From Streptomyces sp. HD (GTDB lineage: Bacteria > Actinomycetota > Actinomycetes > Streptomycetales > Streptomycetaceae), in assembly GCF_028369295.1 (NCBI RefSeq), contig NZ_JAQMYP010000005.1:186001-250000 (forward strand): DNA of 64,000 nucleotides, in the 5' to 3' direction. Made by a program: the position numbers and the translations under genes. Positions 15,676-26,097 of the stretch are shown here, one piece after another. Numbering within the stretch: position 1 is the first letter of the stretch; each line of letters starts with the position of its first letter. Under the pieces are notes generated by a model. The model did not search any database. It was not told where the DNA came from and was given only the letters and a program-made list of their open reading frames with translations.

Positions 15676-17100
15676 TCAGGCGACCGCGGTGGGCGCCGTC
15701 TCGCCCTGCTGCGGCGGCCACGACTCGTGCCAGCGCAGCTCCGCCTCCAACTGCGCGGCCAGCGAGATCAGCAGCGCCTCACTGTTCGCCGGCCCGAGCA
15801 ACTGGGCACCGACGGGCAGACCGCCCACGAATCCGGCGGGGACGTTGACGCCGGGCCAGCCCAGCACGTTCCACGGCCAGGCGTAGGGGCAGGCGGCGAT
15901 CATCGCACGGTCGGTGGCGAATCCGCCGAGCCCGAGCAGCGCGCCGATCCGGGGCGGGGGAGCGGCGGTGGTGGGCGCGAGGACGACGTCGTACGACTCG
16001 TAGAACGCGCCGATACGACGGTGCAGGACCGCCTCCGCACGCCGGGCCGCCCGCAGCGGGGCCCCGTTGAGGAGCCGGCCGAGGCGCGCGGCGCTGCGGG
16101 TGCGCGGGTCGAGGAGCGCGGGGGAGGGCACATCGCCCGCCCACTCGGCGATACCGGCCGTCGCGCGCGGGATGAAGGTCAGCCCGATCTGCCCGTACGG
16201 CGGATCGGCCTCCTCGACATGGTGCCCCAACGCGCCCAGTTTCTCGGCGAGTTGGACGACCCTGGCCCGTACCTCCGGCTGCAGCCGGGCGGGCAGCGCG
16301 GTGAAGGGCGGCTTGAGGGAGAGCGCGATGCGCAGGCGGCCGGGTTCGCGGCCGACGGCCTCGGAGGCGTCGACCTTCGGTGGCCGGTGCGGATCGAGGT
16401 CGTGGTTGCCGGCGGCGGCGTCCAGCAGGAGGGCCGCGTCGGCCACCGTACGGGCGAGCGTGCCGTTGACGGTGATGCCCTGGAACGACTCGCCGCGCGG
16501 CCAGGTGGAGATACGGCCGCGCTGCGGTTTGATGCCGATCAGATGGGTCCAGGACGCGGGGATACGGACCGAACCGGCACCGTCCGAGCCGAGCGCGGCG
16601 GGGACGAGCCCGGCGGCGACGGCGGCGGCCGAACCACCGGACGAGCCACCGGGGGTGTGCCCCTGGTCCCACGGATTGCGGGTCGCGCCGAAGGCGGGCC
16701 CCTCGGTGAACGGCCACTGCCCCAGCTCACAGGTGTTGGTCTTGCCGACGATCACGGCCCCGGCCGCGCGCAGCCGCCGTACCGCCTCCCCGTCCTCGGT
16801 GACGGGCAGGAACTCGCCGCCGCATCCGAACGCCGTCGGCTCGCCCGCCACGTCCATGTCGTCCTTCACCGCGACCGGCACGCCCAGCAGCGGTCGGCGT
16901 ACTCCGGCGGCGAGTTCCTCGTCCGCGGCGTCGGCCTCGGCGAGCGCGGCCTCGGCCCGGACCACCCGGAAGGCGTTGAGTGAACCCTGGGTCGCCTCGA
17001 TCCGCGCCAGCGCCTGAGCGACGAGCGCCCGTGACGTCACCTCGCCCTCGGCCAGCGCACGGGCGGACTCGGCGAGGCCAACGGCACGGTCGGGTGTCAT
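15676..17100 (-). CDS. Amidase (amidase-signature family)
   Basis: This 474-residue cytoplasmic amidase hydrolyses C-N amide bonds. The Ser-cisSer-Lys triad is visible: K79 in 'GVPVAVKDD', S153 in 'GGSSGGSAAAVAAG', and nucleophile S177 in 'GSDGAGSVRIPAS'. The rest ('GIKPQRGRIS', 'NGTLARTVADAALLLDA', 'NVLGWPGVNVPAGF') fits GatA-like stand-alone amidases that act on aliphatic or aryl amides; no GatB/C is present, so it is not the tRNA amidotransferase. Length is normal. Substrate unknown. Confidence 0.92.
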   Translation of the reverse strand: MTPDRAVGLAESARALAEGEVTSRALVAQALARIEATQGSLNAFRVVRAEAALAEADAADEELAAGVRRPLLGVPVAVKDDMDVAGEPTAFGCGGEFLPVTEDGEAVRRLRAAGAVIVGKTNTCELGQWPFTEGPAFGATRNPWDQGHTPGGSSGGSAAAVAAGLVPAALGSDGAGSVRIPASWTHLIGIKPQRGRISTWPRGESFQGITVNGTLARTVADAALLLDAAAGNHDLDPHRPPKVDASEAVGREPGRLRIALSLKPPFTALPARLQPEVRARVVQLAEKLGALGHHVEEADPPYGQIGLTFIPRATAGIAEWAGDVPSPALLDPRTRSAARLGRLLNGAPLRAARRAEAVLHRRIGAFYESYDVVLAPTTAAPPPRIGALLGLGGFATDRAMIAACPYAWPWNVLGWPGVNVPAGFVGGLPVGAQLLGPANSEALLISLAAQLEAELRWHESWPPQQGETAPTAVA

Positions 17101-17367
17101 GCGGGCACCTCCGGGACGACGATGTCTACTGAACGGTAACCCCCGCGGGGCGGCGGCGGAACGCTTTCGCCGGGCGCGGCCCGCCGTTCACCACAGGTTT
17201 CTCTCAGGTCTCGCCGCCGCATGCGCGAACCATTGACGCGTCCCGGTCCCACCTCTACCTTCTGATCGAATTTCCGAACTACGTTCGACATATCGAACCT
17301 CTGGGCATCCTTGTCGAACCCTGTCGAACCCCTTCGGAATCCCATGAACAGGCAGGGAGAGCCGCAC

Positions 17368-18756
17368 GTGACCAGACGTCACCACACCCCGTCCCGCCGC
17401 AGCCTGCTGCGCGCCATGGCAGTCCTGCCCGCATCGGCGGTGCTCCTGGGCGAGGCCCCCGGCCTGCTAGGCCCGGCGCTGGCGGCCGCACCGCCGAGCG
17501 GCTCGGCCACCCGGTACACCATCGTGCCGTTCCTGAACAGCAACGACGCGACCGTGAACGTCTATCAGTCGGACGACGCCACCGACTTCCGCCTGGTCAA
17601 GGCCTCCGCCTACACGCCGCCGAGCAACCGCATCCGCGACGCGAGCATCTTCAAGCACACCAACGGCTACTACTACATCACCTACACGACCCACACCTGG
17701 CAGGACGTCAGCACCACCATCGGCTTCGCCCGTAGCACCGACCGGGTCAACTGGACGTTCCTGTACGACTACACGGTCCCCATCGCCAACCTCTCCCGGG
17801 CCTGGGCGCCGGAGTGGTTCGTGGACAGCGACGGCAGCGTGAACGTCATCGTGTCCTGCTCGACGACCAACGACGAGTGGATCTTCACGCCGCATCTGCT
17901 GAAGGCCACCAACACGGCGCTGACGGCGTGGAGTTCACCAGTGGCGCTGTCCGGCATAGGCGCGAACCACATCGACACCTTCATCGTGAAGATCGGCTCG
18001 ACCTACCACGCCTTCACGAAGAACGAGACGACCAAGTACATCGAGTACGCGACGGCGTCCAACCTCACCGGTCCCTACACGATCTCCCGCACCGGCGACT
18101 GGGCGGGCTGGGGCAGCTATCGCGAGGGCCCCGCGCTGGTCCAGCTCGACAACGGTGCCTGGCGCCTGTTCTTCGACGGCTACGGCGACGGCACGTACTA
18201 CTACAGCGACAGTTACGACACCTTCGCCACCTGGTCGGCCCCGGCCGCCCTGCCCGCCGTCTCGGGCACGGCCCGCCACTTCACGGTGATCAAGGAAACC
18301 GTCTCGGGCGGCCCGACCCTGGCGCGGAACGTCACCCGTTCCTTCCAGTCGGCCAACTTCTCCACCCGCCACTGGCAGGTGCAGTCCTCCCTGCTCAACC
18401 TCCCGGTGGTGAGCGCCTCCAGTACCGCCGCCGAGAAGCAGGCCGCCACGTTCACGGTCGTGGCCGGCCTTGCCGACGCGGGGGGCTACTCCTTCCGCGA
18501 CTCGACCGGCAAGTACCTCCGCCACTGGGACTTCCGCGCCCGCTTCGACACGAACGACGGCACGTCCACCTTCGCCAAGGACGCCACGTTCATCGCCCGC
18601 ACCGGCACATCGACGGGTGCGCTCCGCTTCGAGTCGTACAACTACCCCGGGTACTACCTGCGCCACTACAACTACGAGCTTCGGGTGGAGCGCTCGAACG
18701 GAACGGACCTCTTCCGTCAGGACAGTTCGTTCACGCCAGTGGCACCCTGGGCCTGA
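17368..18756 (+). CDS. Exported GH43-like glycoside hydrolase with AbfB (CBM42) domain
   Basis: This 462-residue exported protein starts with a Tat-type signal ('RRSLLRAMAVLPASAVLLG', cleavage near 'ALAAAPP'). Residues about 45-320 form five-bladed-propeller-like repeats ('ASIFKHTNGYYYITYTTH', 'RAWAPEWFVDSDGSVNVIV', 'EGPALVQLDNGAWRLFFDG') as in GH43-type arabinanases/xylosidases. The C-terminal 130 residues are an AbfB arabinose-binding module ('YSFRDSTGKYLRHWDFR', 'SYNYPGYYLRHYNYEL', 'LFRQDSSFTPV'). The GTG at 17368 was chosen because GGGAGAG lies just upstream and the twin arginine then falls at the right depth. Likely role: trimming of plant arabinose-containing polymers. Catalytic acids were not assigned with certainty. 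Confidence 0.82.
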   Translation: MTRRHHTPSRRSLLRAMAVLPASAVLLGEAPGLLGPALAAAPPSGSATRYTIVPFLNSNDATVNVYQSDDATDFRLVKASAYTPPSNRIRDASIFKHTNGYYYITYTTHTWQDVSTTIGFARSTDRVNWTFLYDYTVPIANLSRAWAPEWFVDSDGSVNVIVSCSTTNDEWIFTPHLLKATNTALTAWSSPVALSGIGANHIDTFIVKIGSTYHAFTKNETTKYIEYATASNLTGPYTISRTGDWAGWGSYREGPALVQLDNGAWRLFFDGYGDGTYYYSDSYDTFATWSAPAALPAVSGTARHFTVIKETVSGGPTLARNVTRSFQSANFSTRHWQVQSSLLNLPVVSASSTAAEKQAATFTVVAGLADAGGYSFRDSTGKYLRHWDFRARFDTNDGTSTFAKDATFIARTGTSTGALRFESYNYPGYYLRHYNYELRVERSNGTDLFRQDSSFTPVAPWA

Positions 18757-18960
18757 CCTGCACCCTGGTCTGTTACGCCAGCTCTCGATTGGTTTCAAGG
18801 GAGTGGATGTGGCCTGTGCGTTCTCTGGCCGGCAGGGGGGTGCGGCCTCTCCTTGTCGGTGCCTCAGTAAGGCTTCGCGACGCAGGCTGAGCCGACGGTG
18901 ACGAGGTTAGGAGGTGACGGCCCGCTCGCAGTCAGGATCTTCGAACCGGGAAGTGCTGCC

Positions 18961-19086
18961 TCATCCGGGCGCGGCGGAGCCGTAGAGGAAGAAGTCGTAC
19001 CAGTCGATAGTTGTTCCTATGAAGCTCGCTGCTACAACTTTCCGCATCTGACGGAGAGTTGGGGCGGGCGCTGCGGATGCGGTCAT
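18961..19086 (-). pseudogene. MFS transporter N-terminal stub (left edge of island)
   Basis: Forty-one codons from ATG 19086 read MTASAAPAPTLRQMRKVVAA and SFIGTTIDWYDFFLYGSAAP, then stop. This is the unmistakable N-terminus of metabolite:H+ symporter (ShiA/ProP-like) MFS transporters, which are normally about 430 residues. The remaining 11 helices are absent on both sides. A second, frameshifted stub of the same kind lies at 33666-33780, so the two bracket the accessory island. It is not expected to be functional. Confidence 0.85.
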
Positions 19087-19761
19087 ATCGGTCACTTCCG
19101 GGCGGGGACGTGGGTGCTTTGGGTGCTGCACAGGCTAGGAACTGCTGCAGCGTCGCCCCATGTGGTGTGAACCCATACTTTGATGCCGTCTGGTGGTGCG
19201 GGGCGCTGTGGAGTTCGCTTGGTCGACGCACTTGTCGGCACCGGTTATCACCTGTCGTAACCCGTACCGTGCTGGTTGGACGTGTGCTCGACGCTGGTCT
19301 GCTGCATAGTCGCGCTCGTTCTGGGACGTCCTGGGGCGAACTTGTTCAGCGCTGTGCGAGTCCGAACAACCCGGGCGGGGATCTGGTCGCCGCCCGGTGT
19401 CGGCGGCGCGTGAATCGTGACCCAGTTCCGACGCCTGAGTTCTACGCTACTGGACTGCTTTTCAGCCGTCCTCCACCGGCAGCTCCGGATCTCCCGTGCG
19501 AGTGGTTGCCGTGGGCGGTTGAACTCCTGCGGCGTGAAGCCGCTTGATGCGTGCTGACTTGCAGCGATGGTTGGAATCTCCCGCTGCCGGGTCGAGTTCG
19601 TCCGCATAGAGTCCGGATCCTGGTGTTACCCGACGCTCTACCGTTCCTCTACCTGGCACTTTGAACTGTGCCATTGACTTCGCGTACGGGCTCTTGTGTC
19701 TCTTAGGATGCACAAGACGGTTCCGGACTCGCGGGATGACGTCCGCGCTGTCTGCTCTTTT
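19087..19761. other. 675-base gap at left edge of island
   Basis: No convincing gene. Possible frames on both strands lack homology that I can recognise and lack good start sites. Base composition is less G+C-rich than the preceding 18 kb. The segment between the MFS stub and the STAND gene probably contains the left junction of the inserted DNA; no obvious att core could be read. Confidence 0.5.
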
Positions 19762-22700
19762 TCAGTCCGCTTCCAGCCGCATGACGACATCTCGGGTGAC
19801 GATCGGTGCGGATGCCCGATCGGACAGGATGTTCAGTAGGTCGGGGCGGATCACGATGGCGCAGCCGGTGGTGCGCGGCCACGGAAGGCGGTAGGCGCTC
19901 CGCTCGTACTCGGTACGCCAGCAGATGAGCCGCAGGGCCGGACCGCGGTCGTCCTTCAGTGTGAGCGGGGCTCCTGGTGTCAGGCGCAGTGCGGCCCGCA
20001 GTTGCGGGGTGGGTGTCAGTGCGAAGCCGGGCAGGCCCAGGCCTCGGGCGGCGTCTGCGGCGGCGGTCATGTCGCGGTCGAGGCCGAGGAGCGGGGTTCC
20101 CGGCGCGATGTCAGCGTCGGGGTGCTGCCCCAACTGTCGGGTCCACTCCTCAAGGTCTCCGTTCAAGAAGGGGACAGCGTTACCTTGCTGGTTCCCGCTG
20201 TCCGTCATTTCCGGGCTTGAGAAGGTCACGACGGTCAGGCTGGTCGTCCTGGTGTCCGGTGACAGGAATTTGCGTTCCTCCACGGAAGCGAGGATGCGCC
20301 AGCCCGGGAGGGTCTGTCCGGTGAGGGCGGCGGCTTGTGCCAGTGGCCGTGTGGCAATGATCTCGGCGGTTGTTCCGGCCGCCGGGGTGTCTTGGTCGGA
20401 CGGGTCGTCCGGGCCGGGTGGCAGCCGAAGGTCGGGGCGCGGCCAGCGTGCTTCTTCGAATGCCAGCGGGATGCAGGGGTTGTCTGTCAGCGCTGCGGCC
20501 AGTTGGTCCTCCCAGACGGCCGGATCGCTCGCACACAGGCCCTGCGAGAGCCTGTGTGCGCGGCTGCCCGCTGCCACCGTCTGGATTGCCTCTTCGATGG
20601 TCTCTTCGATGGCGAGGTAGGCGTCCGGCAGCTCGTCCTCGTCGGCACTGCGGTTGGCGCGTTGCAGGGTCTTATTCCTCTCCATGATGCGCTCGGTGTC
20701 GAGTTGGTGATGGACCTTGGCGAGGACTGCTCGGATCAGCCCGGGCTGCATCTGCTCGGCTTCGTTCAGCCGCATGCGGGCCACCTCTGAGACCATCCCT
20801 CGCACGACGCGCTCTCTCGGGCTTTCTTCCTGTGCGGCGTAGGTCCACAAGCGACTCGGTGGGTTCAGCCCGGCCGGGTCCGAGGGTCCCATGGGCACGC
20901 TGGCCGCATCGGTGAGCAGCCGGCGGGCGAGTGCGCGGACGGTGAGCAGTGGTCCTCGGGCCAGTGCTTCGAGTGCGTGCTGGCAGTGGTCCACGACGGG
21001 TTGAGCTGCCGGTCCCTGTTCCTGGAGGAGACACAGCAGCCACATCAGGGTCGCCGGATCGGAGAGTTGCTCCAGCGCAAGTGCCATAGCAGGTGCAGTG
21101 GCATCGGGGCGCAGTGTGACCAGGGACCGCGTCGCAACCATCGCTCGGCGTTTGCCTTCCCGGTCTGCGTGTGCGACTGCGGCCAGCGCCGCGGTTGTGA
21201 ATGCCTGGTCGAGATCGCCAGGTACAGGAGTTCCGTCGTCATTTTCGGGGGCGCGGTAGGGGTGCTGCGGGTCGTCGCTGTCGTGGACGCGGGGTGCTCT
21301 GCTCTCGATGACTGTTGCGGCTTCGTCCCAGAGGGCAAAGGCCAGGTCGAGGGAGTCGTTCGGGGGCAGGGCGAGCGATTGATGGGCGAAGGCGAAGATC
21401 AGTGCCTGGGTGATGCCGTGGGTCCCGTACCGGCCGGTGCTCACCACTGCCTCGGCCTCATCTGCGATGACGCGGTGGGTATGGGCGGGGTCGAGTTGCG
21501 CGGCCGTGCGAAGGGCGTCGAGAGCTGTCTCGCCTCCGAAGTTCAGCCATCCCCCTTGTCCGCGTGTGCGTACCCAGGTCAGTGCGTAGGCTTCGGCGGC
21601 GAGAGCGTCGTGGCCATTTCGGTGGAGCTTGTCCGCGAGCTGGCGCAGCAGGAGCGGTCCCTCCCGGAAGTCGAAGGGGCCGGCGATGGCACGCAGGACT
21701 TGTGCGGCCTCGTCGAGCTGTCCTTGAGTGGCGAGGTTGAGCAAGCCGTCGCCGACGAGGTCTGTCATCTGTTCGAGAGTGTGTTGGGGGGTGTCGGCCT
21801 CGTACGGGCTCAGGTGCCATGCGCTCAGTAGCCGGATCAGGCCGACCGGTTCGGAGGGCGCGGGCGACGGGGCGGCAGGTGAGGTCCGGGCCGTGGCCGG
21901 CTGCGCGGGGATGGGTTGGCTGGGGTGGGGCTGAGATTCGTCAGTGACCGGTGGTTCGGGCAGGGGGGTGAGCTGCGGGGCGCCGATGCGTTCGGCGACG
22001 GCGTTGAGTTCCGTGACCAGCTGCGTGTCGGCTGGTCTGGTCTGGTCGCTGGAGGAGTCGCGGTTGGCCTGCCGCTCGTCGGCCCTGCTCAGTGCGATGC
22101 GCAGCAGTTGTGGAACGCCGTCGGGTGTGGAGGGGCCGATTGTCCTGGCGAGTCGGTCCAGAAGTGCGGCGTCACCTTCGAGGAGCGGGGTGTCCAGCGT
22201 GATGCGCAGGGCGGTTGCTACGACCGGGTCGGCGGTGTCGGTCCACGCGTCCCAGAGGTCTTCGCGGGCGCCGTGGAGGATGGTGTTCGGGCCGTTGCAG
22301 TCGCTGAGCAGGCCGGTGGCTGCGAGATCGGCGAGGGCCGCCGGGTCGGCGCCGGCCAGTACCTTCCACCACCGCGGGCGGGCGGCGTTGGTCTCCTTGC
22401 CGTCTGTGTGATGGACCAGGCGTTCGCACAGTGGCTGGATGCGCGCCACCCGCGCCCGTCCCCGTGCCGGGTCTGCGGCGACCAGGGCGGGCAGCGGATC
22501 CAGGACCTCGTAGACGGTGATGTCCTTGCGCCAGCCGTAGGCCACCAGGAAGCGGCAGGCCGCCAACCAGTGTTCCTCGGCCTCGCCAAGGTCGTCGGCG
22601 GTGAGGGCGAGGCGCGCGTGGATGAGGAGGTAACGGGCGAGGTCGCTGTAGAAGCGTCCGCCGGCCTGCTGGAGGAACTCGTTGCGGACGGCTTCGTCAA

Positions 22701-25700
22701 CGCTGGCCCGCCGTGCGGGCGTGGTGTGCTCGACGGCGATCGTCAGGAGCGTGTCGGCTGGCAGTGGTCCGCCCATCTCACCGCGCAGGCTGACGCTGAT
22801 GTCCCGGCTGACGTGGGTGAGGGTCTTCCACGCCTGCGGCCAGTCCTGGTCGGACACGAGGGCGGCCGCCCGGCGCACCGACTCTTCGATGAGCGGATGG
22901 ATCGAGTAGAGGTCGCAGGCGCGCGGTTTGCCGGTGAAGGGATTGAGGTCAGCGGTCAGGAGCCCGAGGGCTTCGATGGCCAGGCCGGACCGGGTGGGTG
23001 CTTCGGCGGCTTCAGCGCGTGCGAGGGCGATCGCGAACCGCAGCCAACAGGGGTACCAACCGGGCCCCTGAACGAGAGCCGGTACCGCGTCCAGGGCGAT
23101 GGGGTCGGTCTGTGCCGCGATCGCCAGGGCATCAAGCCACCTGGCCACGGCTACGGGGTCCCACCGGACCTGTTCATTCTGTACGTCGCGGGTGAGGGCG
23201 AACAGGGCCTCGCGGGCAGTCGAAGTCTCTTCTGCCGCAAGGCCTTCAGCGAGATCGGCGGCGGCGACCCCCAGCGCGAGCAGTCGGTGCGCCGTTCCCA
23301 ACGGGTATCCCAGGTCGGCAGCCTTCTGCGCCCAGTCTGCGGCGGTGCCCGCCTCTCCACGCACCGCGCCGGCGGCGATCTGCTCGGCGAGTGCGAGGCA
23401 TACCGGCCCGCCCGCGGTAAGGCGCGGCACCAGGTCGGTGACGGCCTCGATTCCGACGGTGTCGAGGAGCGTCTTCACGACGGCGTCGGCCGCTGCCTGG
23501 TCACCCCGTTCCTCGAGCCACTCGGCGATGCGGTCTAGCGGCACCGGCCGGTCGGGCCCGCCCTCGCGCGGCTCTTTGCCTGTCTCCTGATCGGTCGCAG
23601 ACAGGCGCAGTCGGCCACGCAGGTACGCAAGTTCGACGGCTCGATCGGACTCCGCTCCGTAGGAGGTGTTGTCCGATTCGGCCTCGTGGTCGTGTGCCGC
23701 CATATACGCGTGCCAGGGTGCCACGGCGCCTGCCGCGTCGAGGACGGCGCACATCTGCAGACCTGCCCGGGCGGGCATGACGGTCCGGCCGTCGTGCAGG
23801 AGCCGGTCCGCCAGCGTCTGAGCCCCCATCAAGGCGATCGGCACGTCGGCGAATTCCACCAGGTCCGAGTCGAAGCGCTCAAACTCATACGTCTGCGCGG
23901 CCCTGGCGAGTTCGACGCAGCGCGCGACGACAGGCCAGTTTGCTGTCCTGGCGGCGCAGCGCAGGCCGGTGGCCAGGTTGTCCCTGATCGCCGAGGCCGG
24001 GTGGGCGGTGGCGACGGCTCGGGTGACGAAGTCCCGCCCGATGTGGTCGAGCACCCCTGTGTCGCGTCCCGCTTCGGCGAGGATCTGCAGGAGGCGGCGG
24101 AAGGCCCGCGGGTCGTCGAACAGTCCTTTCCCGGTCAGCCAGGTGGCGATCAGAGCCAGTGTCGATTCCAGGGCCCCGGGGTCGGTGTCGTAGCCAAGGC
24201 GCAGGTAGCGGGCGAACGACTCGTGGTAGACGCGGATTTCGCCGGGTCCGGCAGTCCCGGAGAGCACTGGGGCCAGCACCTTTAGCGCGCCATCGATCCT
24301 GTGCGCCCGGTCCGGGACGATCTGCCCGAGCTCCTCGCGGGTAACGGACATGCCGAGCAGGGCGATGATGTCCGCTACGACATCGGCTTCCGCGCCGAGG
24401 GTGTCGTAGAGGTGGGCGTAGTAGCCCTCCAACGAACCCCGGTAAGCCGGGAGCGCCCGCACCACTGCCGCGGCTTTCGTGATCGTCTCCGGTCGGAGGG
24501 CGACCTCGCGGCAGAGGTACGTCGCGTACAGGGCGTTGCCGCCCGAGCGTTCCTGCAGCGCGTCCAAGAAGTCGGTCACGTCGCGGTCGTCGCTTAGGAG
24601 CGCCTCCGTGCGATCGTTGTCCGCCGTCGGGACGAGTCTGAGCCGCTTCGCTACGGCGCGGCACTCGTGCGCGGTCAGTGACGGCACGGCGACGGAAGCC
24701 GCCCCTGCGTCCTGGAGGGGGACGAGGTGGGTTCCGGGCTGGCTGAGGACGATGAGGACACTGCCGGGCGGAAGGGGCAGCGAACCGAGGACCGCGGCAA
24801 GGGCCAGGGACGGATCGGCTCTCCTGGTCCTTCCTCCTTGTACGCGGGTGACGTGGTCCAGCCCGTCTACGACGAGCGCCACACGCCGGGTGGGGTCCTT
24901 GCGCAGAGCGGTGTTCACCGCCGTCGTCAGCGCTTGCGCATCAGCGGCGAAACGCGGGCGCTGCTCCTGGACGAGGCCGGGGTCCGACTCGGCCAGACGG
25001 CCCAGCAGGCTGCCGAAGACCGTTTCGGTGACCACCCGGGTCAGCAGATCGCCGTCGGCGTCGCCAAGGTAGCAATAGTGCTCGGCAACCAGCCATCCAT
25101 CACCGGTGAGTTGGTCGATCAGCTGCTGGCACGCCCAAGACTTACCTTGTCCCGGTGAGCCCGTGACTAGCAGGACTCCCCCGTTGGCTGCCGCTGTCCC
25201 GGCCGCCTCCGCCAGAACGCCGACCGTGGCGGGCCTGGCCACTTCCAGGGCGCGGTCGACAGGGTTCGCGCGCACCACGGCGCCGAGGTCGCTGCGCAAC
25301 TGGGCCTGCCGCAGTAGCTCGCGGGGTGTCACCTCGACGCCGCGCTGCCGGGCGGAGCGAACCGTGCGGATCAGCGCCTCGGCGACGTCCACCGGTGAGC
25401 GTCCCTCGTTGGGGTAGATCCCCGCGCCTAGCTCGCCGCGTACCCGTTGGAGGAGAAGCTGTTCGGCCAGCCCCGGCTGCAGGAGGTCCGTCGTCATGGC
25501 CGGTGCGCCGACTTCCACCACCAGGTGCTCGCACAGCCATTCCAGGTCCTGTTTGGACACGGCCTTGTCACCGCTGGTCAGAAACCCGAAGACGTTACCC
25601 GCCTTGCGTCGGCCCCGCGCGGGCAGGTCGAACCCTCGCCAGAGGGCTTCCGCGTCGAACCGCAGGAGTGTGGTGTTCATCCCCGGCAGGAACGACGCGT

Positions 25701-26097
25701 CGGAGGAGCGGGCGGGCACCATCACAGTGTTGAGTGCGTCGTCGCCCGGAGGTGCATTGCGCATCACGATGCGCAGCCGGTGGGCGGTGGCGCCCGCACC
25801 CGGTCCGTCCCGGTCGGCGACGGCAGCCGCCACAAGGCGGTCTAGCCTCAGTCCGCGGTCGTCGGTCGTGAACGTCGTGTAGGCGAGGGGGTCTTCCTCG
25901 TCAGAGTGCTTGAACTGGGTCCGTTCACGGGATCCGTCCGCGTTGATCACCGTGAGGTCGTCGAAGCGGTCGTCCATCACCAGCTTCTCGTCGACAAGGA
26001 CCCTGGCGATCCCGCCGAGCAGCAGGTCGACGACGCGGCCTGCCTCCATCAAGTCCTGGTACTCGTACCCGCGGTGCGCGGCAGTTAGATCACTCAT
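19762..26097 (-). CDS. Giant STAND-type NTPase with N-terminal Cap4/DUF4297-like nuclease motif
   Basis: This 2111-residue protein has three parts. (1) Residues 1-~230: a DUF4297/Cap4-like dsDNA endonuclease fold ('AAHRGYEYQDLMEAG'; acids E37 and D46/D47; 'TQFKHS' with Q61-x-K63). (2) Residues ~290-700: a P-loop NTPase with Walker A GSPGQGKS (K319) and Walker B 'VALVVDGLDHV' (D411, D414), followed by a winged-helix-like 'VYHESFARYLRLGY' segment, as in STAND proteins. (3) Residues ~700-2111: helical, Ala/Leu-rich repeats of TPR/ARM character with a Pro-rich linker near 1430-1460. The plan nuclease-STAND-long repeat sensor is that of Avs-type anti-phage proteins, in which the repeat region recognises a viral protein and activates the effector. 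The Avs parallel is inferred. ATG 26097 follows a GGTGGAGA sequence; an upstream ATG (26229) would add 44 unrelated residues. Confidence 0.82.
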   Translation of the reverse strand: MSDLTAAHRGYEYQDLMEAGRVVDLLLGGIARVLVDEKLVMDDRFDDLTVINADGSRERTQFKHSDEEDPLAYTTFTTDDRGLRLDRLVAAAVADRDGPGAGATAHRLRIVMRNAPPGDDALNTVMVPARSSDASFLPGMNTTLLRFDAEALWRGFDLPARGRRKAGNVFGFLTSGDKAVSKQDLEWLCEHLVVEVGAPAMTTDLLQPGLAEQLLLQRVRGELGAGIYPNEGRSPVDVAEALIRTVRSARQRGVEVTPRELLRQAQLRSDLGAVVRANPVDRALEVARPATVGVLAEAAGTAAANGGVLLVTGSPGQGKSWACQQLIDQLTGDGWLVAEHYCYLGDADGDLLTRVVTETVFGSLLGRLAESDPGLVQEQRPRFAADAQALTTAVNTALRKDPTRRVALVVDGLDHVTRVQGGRTRRADPSLALAAVLGSLPLPPGSVLIVLSQPGTHLVPLQDAGAASVAVPSLTAHECRAVAKRLRLVPTADNDRTEALLSDDRDVTDFLDALQERSGGNALYATYLCREVALRPETITKAAAVVRALPAYRGSLEGYYAHLYDTLGAEADVVADIIALLGMSVTREELGQIVPDRAHRIDGALKVLAPVLSGTAGPGEIRVYHESFARYLRLGYDTDPGALESTLALIATWLTGKGLFDDPRAFRRLLQILAEAGRDTGVLDHIGRDFVTRAVATAHPASAIRDNLATGLRCAARTANWPVVARCVELARAAQTYEFERFDSDLVEFADVPIALMGAQTLADRLLHDGRTVMPARAGLQMCAVLDAAGAVAPWHAYMAAHDHEAESDNTSYGAESDRAVELAYLRGRLRLSATDQETGKEPREGGPDRPVPLDRIAEWLEERGDQAAADAVVKTLLDTVGIEAVTDLVPRLTAGGPVCLALAEQIAAGAVRGEAGTAADWAQKAADLGYPLGTAHRLLALGVAAADLAEGLAAEETSTAREALFALTRDVQNEQVRWDPVAVARWLDALAIAAQTDPIALDAVPALVQGPGWYPCWLRFAIALARAEAAEAPTRSGLAIEALGLLTADLNPFTGKPRACDLYSIHPLIEESVRRAAALVSDQDWPQAWKTLTHVSRDISVSLRGEMGGPLPADTLLTIAVEHTTPARRASVDEAVRNEFLQQAGGRFYSDLARYLLIHARLALTADDLGEAEEHWLAACRFLVAYGWRKDITVYEVLDPLPALVAADPARGRARVARIQPLCERLVHHTDGKETNAARPRWWKVLAGADPAALADLAATGLLSDCNGPNTILHGAREDLWDAWTDTADPVVATALRITLDTPLLEGDAALLDRLARTIGPSTPDGVPQLLRIALSRADERQANRDSSSDQTRPADTQLVTELNAVAERIGAPQLTPLPEPPVTDESQPHPSQPIPAQPATARTSPAAPSPAPSEPVGLIRLLSAWHLSPYEADTPQHTLEQMTDLVGDGLLNLATQGQLDEAAQVLRAIAGPFDFREGPLLLRQLADKLHRNGHDALAAEAYALTWVRTRGQGGWLNFGGETALDALRTAAQLDPAHTHRVIADEAEAVVSTGRYGTHGITQALIFAFAHQSLALPPNDSLDLAFALWDEAATVIESRAPRVHDSDDPQHPYRAPENDDGTPVPGDLDQAFTTAALAAVAHADREGKRRAMVATRSLVTLRPDATAPAMALALEQLSDPATLMWLLCLLQEQGPAAQPVVDHCQHALEALARGPLLTVRALARRLLTDAASVPMGPSDPAGLNPPSRLWTYAAQEESPRERVVRGMVSEVARMRLNEAEQMQPGLIRAVLAKVHHQLDTERIMERNKTLQRANRSADEDELPDAYLAIEETIEEAIQTVAAGSRAHRLSQGLCASDPAVWEDQLAAALTDNPCIPLAFEEARWPRPDLRLPPGPDDPSDQDTPAAGTTAEIIATRPLAQAAALTGQTLPGWRILASVEERKFLSPDTRTTSLTVVTFSSPEMTDSGNQQGNAVPFLNGDLEEWTRQLGQHPDADIAPGTPLLGLDRDMTAAADAARGLGLPGFALTPTPQLRAALRLTPGAPLTLKDDRGPALRLICWRTEYERSAYRLPWPRTTGCAIVIRPDLLNILSDRASAPIVTRDVVMRLEAD

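Noticed and set aside
21916..23538. 540-codon plus-strand frame inside the STAND gene
   Set aside because: Low-complexity shadow; the minus strand is open for 2111 codons with clear domains.
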